DNA of 64,000 nt, taken from contig NZ_LHZC01000054.1 of NCBI RefSeq assembly GCF_001580615.1, positions 62,001-126,000 on the forward strand. Direction: 5' to 3'. The stretch is from Acetobacter malorum (lineage in GTDB: Bacteria; Pseudomonadota; Alphaproteobacteria; Acetobacterales; Acetobacteraceae). A program made the translations under genes and the position numbers. Under the pieces are notes generated by a model that searched no databases, was not told where the DNA came from, and was given only the letters and a program-made list of their open reading frames with translations. Of this stretch, positions 62,100-64,000 are shown piece by piece; position 1 is the first letter of the stretch, and every line of letters begins with the position of its first letter.

Positions 62100-62792
62100 T
62101 TACCCTGCCGACGGATCAAGAGCCTGGGACAGCGCCTGAGCCCTGTTCCGCACGCCCGAAGGAACGTCCTGCGCCGCGGCGAGCACGGCAAATTTCTTGC
62201 GGGCGTCATCCAGATGCCCTTCACGAATATCCAGCGTCGCCAGAGCTTCTGTCGCCAGACCATTCCATGCCTTACCGCTCCCGGTCAGCAGGGAAAGGCG
62301 GGACCGCAGCGTTGCCGGGTCTCCCGCATCAAGCTGCTTCTGGCACCACAGGAGAGTCGCTAACTCCCGCAGAACCGGGTCAGCACTCTGGTCCGTCTGC
62401 ACGGCATCCCATGCGGCGAGCGCTGCTTTCACATCACCATGCGCAGCCTGCACGCCGCCTTCCTGCAAGCGTGCGAGCGTTGCAACGCCTTTCGGTCCGG
62501 TAGCCACAAGCTTCTGCAGGGCAGCCAGCCCGGTCTGGGCGGTTTCCCCCAGCGGGGTTGGTGTTGCGGGAGCAGGCGGAAGGTGATCTGTCTCACGCAG
62601 GGCCGTCAGATAAGACCCGGTTGCCGCAAGAGAGGCAGACTTCAGGCTGGACAGGTGCCAGGACCACGCGCCTGCCCCAATTACGACGGCGGCAATAACC
62701 CCCAGTCCCAATCCGGCATAACGGCGAGCAGTCTGACGCAGGCGTTCAGCCTTCAATTCGTCATCAACTTCCTTGAAAACATCTTCTGCCAC
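62100..62792 (-). CDS. YfgM-like tetratricopeptide protein
   Basis: A 230-residue inner membrane protein. A charged N-terminal region (DVFKEVDDELKAERLRQTAR), one membrane helix (about 27-45, GLGLGVIAAVVIGAGAWSW) and a periplasmic TPR-like helical domain (about 50-230). The layout and position directly before bamB match YfgM, an ancillary SecYEG factor that works with PpiD on exported proteins. The next gene starts six bases downstream, so it is in one operon with bamB and der. Confidence 0.9.
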   Translation of the reverse strand: MAEDVFKEVDDELKAERLRQTARRYAGLGLGVIAAVVIGAGAWSWHLSSLKSASLAATGSYLTALRETDHLPPAPATPTPLGETAQTGLAALQKLVATGPKGVATLARLQEGGVQAAHGDVKAALAAWDAVQTDQSADPVLRELATLLWCQKQLDAGDPATLRSRLSLLTGSGKAWNGLATEALATLDIREGHLDDARKKFAVLAAAQDVPSGVRNRAQALSQALDPSAG

Positions 62793-62915
62793 GTCTGGCT
62801 GGTCCCGTTCTGACTATGATGCGTGTGTAATCGGCACTTCTGCCCTATGCACACACATCATACAAGTCACCTGCGAGAAAGACACCCCTTATCATACGCG
62901 CTAGAAGGGAGTGCT

Positions 62916-63308
62916 TTAGTGCGCTCCACCGCCGAATTTTGCGCTGGCCGCTTTCAGGGAAGCCGTCAGATGCACAAAATTCCCGGCAATCCGCTTCTGC
63001 ACCACAGCGCTGCCTTCATGAATATGCGCGATTTTTTCACGCGCTTCATTACTGATGGCCGTCTCTTCCTTATTGGCCGTGCGCGCCACGCAGGTATTGT
63101 AAGCCCGGGCGGCTTTTTCATACGCCGTCACCTTGTCCACGCTGGCATTGTAATGCTCAACGGATGACACATCGACAGACGGTGCCGTGGGTTCCGCCCC
63201 ACATGCGGGCGCGCCCCATGCGCCGGTTGCTGCCTGAGCGGCCCCGGAGTCTGCCATGGCAGCGCCAGCCAGCAGACCACCCAAAACCAGAAAAAAACCT
63301 TTCCTCAT
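62916..63308 (-). CDS. Exported protein of unknown function (130 aa)
   Basis: A 130-residue protein with a signal peptide (MRKGFFLVLGGLLAGAAMAD, cleavage near AQA). The mature part has two cysteines (APACGAE and YNTCVAR) that could form a disulfide in the periplasm, and a helical C-terminal half (EEKINTS-like charge pattern: KEETAISNEAREKIAHIHEG). The ATG at 63308 follows AGGGAAATTGGGA. I do not recognise the family. It stands between the yfgM-like operon and the divergent glycosyltransferase. Confidence 0.72.
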   Translation of the reverse strand: MRKGFFLVLGGLLAGAAMADSGAAQAATGAWGAPACGAEPTAPSVDVSSVEHYNASVDKVTAYEKAARAYNTCVARTANKEETAISNEAREKIAHIHEGSAVVQKRIAGNFVHLTASLKAASAKFGGGAH

Positions 63309-63510
63309 TCCCAATTTCCCTGTCCTGCACGACGTGTCCTGCCCGAACCTTCGGGCGGATGTCGGAATGCCTGCGGTTCATGACACAGGCCGTGCAAATG
63401 TCCATCCCCAGCCTGTGTGCGCCTGCTTGTGGGCCAGAATACGGCAGAGCGCAGGCTATCTCCTTCTGACACTTGGAAAAACAGGACGAGGCCCGTATAG
63501 AATCCCTCCA

Positions 63511-64000
63511 ATGCGCATTCTCTTCATCACGGCCACACGCCTTGGCGATGCCGTGCTCTCGACCGGCCTTCTGGCCCACCTCATCCGTACTTATCCGAAT
63601 GCGCGCTTCACCATTGCCTGCGGGCCAGTGGCGGCCGGATTATTTCAGAACCTGCCCGGACTCGAACGCGTGATCGTCATGACCAAACGCACGCATGACC
63701 GGCACTGGCTGGATCTGTGGAAAGCCTGCGTCGGGCAGAAGTGGGATCTGGCGATTGATCTGCGCGGCTCGGCCACCACATTTTTCCTGCGCACCCGCAA
63801 ACGGCTGATTATGCGCGGGGGCCGACGCCCCGGCCTGCGGCTGAGCCATCTTGGCCAGCTTCTCCGCCTCTCCCCGCCCCCGATGCCCACCGTTTGGCTC
63901 TCTGAGGCAGACAAGACGCTCGCCAGCCAGGTCATTCCCTCGGATGCCGGGCCGATCATCGCCCTTGGCCCCACGGCCAACTGGACCGGAAAAATCTGGC
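63511..64000 (+). CDS. GT9-family glycosyltransferase (heptosyltransferase-like), 3' end outside window
   Basis: The first 163 codons of a lipopolysaccharide heptosyltransferase-like protein. It starts MRILFITATRLGDAVLSTGL, the GT9 nucleotide-binding signature RxGDxxxxTP-like region, and continues with WDLAIDLRGSATTFFLRTRK. The last visible segment, IALGPTANWTGKIW, is the conserved start of the C-terminal Rossmann domain that holds the ADP-heptose site. The stop codon lies beyond the right edge. Acceptor and exact sugar cannot be judged. Confidence 0.88.
   Translation, partial: MRILFITATRLGDAVLSTGLLAHLIRTYPNARFTIACGPVAAGLFQNLPGLERVIVMTKRTHDRHWLDLWKACVGQKWDLAIDLRGSATTFFLRTRKRLIMRGGRRPGLRLSHLGQLLRLSPPPMPTVWLSEADKTLASQVIPSDAGPIIALGPTANWTGKIW

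Overview
The window is a chromosomal segment of an alphaproteobacterium. It is most likely an acetic acid bacterium (Acetobacteraceae; an Acetobacter or Gluconobacter relative). Supporting signs are the moderately GC-rich base composition, the alphaproteobacterial gene families (COQ9, ATP12, MucR, MbfA, a PmtA-like methyltransferase) and conserved alphaproteobacterial blocks (DUF177-rpmF-plsX-fabH-ihfA-merR; def-COQ9 divergent from rpsU; ffh-rpsP-rimM-trmD-rplS). The genus is an inference. I see no insertion sequence, phage, integrase, CRISPR array or rRNA. It reads as core genome, cut at both ends: a carboxypeptidase gene on the left and a heptosyltransferase-like gene on the right.

Layout. 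1-8 kb (+ strand): M32 carboxypeptidase (5' end missing), exported royal-jelly-family protein, thrC, M16 peptidase with a PmbA/TldD protein, Tim44-domain protein, small membrane protein. 8-10.6 kb (-): a translationally coupled trio of a heme-copper-oxidase subunit I homologue that has lost its active-site ligands, heme O synthase ctaB, and a 45-residue membrane protein. 10.7-16 kb: PmtA-like methyltransferase, gshB, two lipid-linked sugar glycosyltransferases coupled to an Lrp-type regulator. 16-21 kb: trxB, a LysR regulator with palindromic sites upstream, GDP-mannose synthesis, a MucR regulator with a long AT-rich leader, ihfB. 21-30 kb: UdgX-type DNA repair protein, murJ, an AI-2E-family transporter, tRNA-Pro(GGG), then the MerR/ihfA/fabH/plsX/rpmF/DUF177 block.

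30-35 kb: BamE lipoprotein, EnvZ/OmpR-like two-component system with MarR, COQ9 and peptide deformylase in one run, divergent rpsU. 35-45 kb: prolyl oligopeptidase, leuCDB, the rplS-trmD-rimM-rpsP-ffh block, a Spy/CpxP-like protein. 45-54 kb: ATP12, AsmA, a pseudouridine synthase, rarA, lolA, the iron exporter mbfA, ubiA. 54-64 kb: rsmE, gshA, an MFS pump, gluconate permease, der-bamB-yfgM-like, an unknown exported protein, a GT9 glycosyltransferase (cut).

The genes serve leucine and threonine synthesis, glutathione synthesis (gshA and gshB, unlinked), ubiquinone synthesis (ubiA, COQ9), fatty acid and phospholipid synthesis (fabH, plsX, PmtA-like), envelope assembly (bamB, bamE, lolA, asmA, murJ, glycosyltransferases) and translation. 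The observation I rank highest is the subunit I-like protein at 9300-10559. It appears to keep both axial histidines of the low-spin heme and to lack all CuB ligands and the high-spin heme ligand, while staying coupled to heme O synthase.
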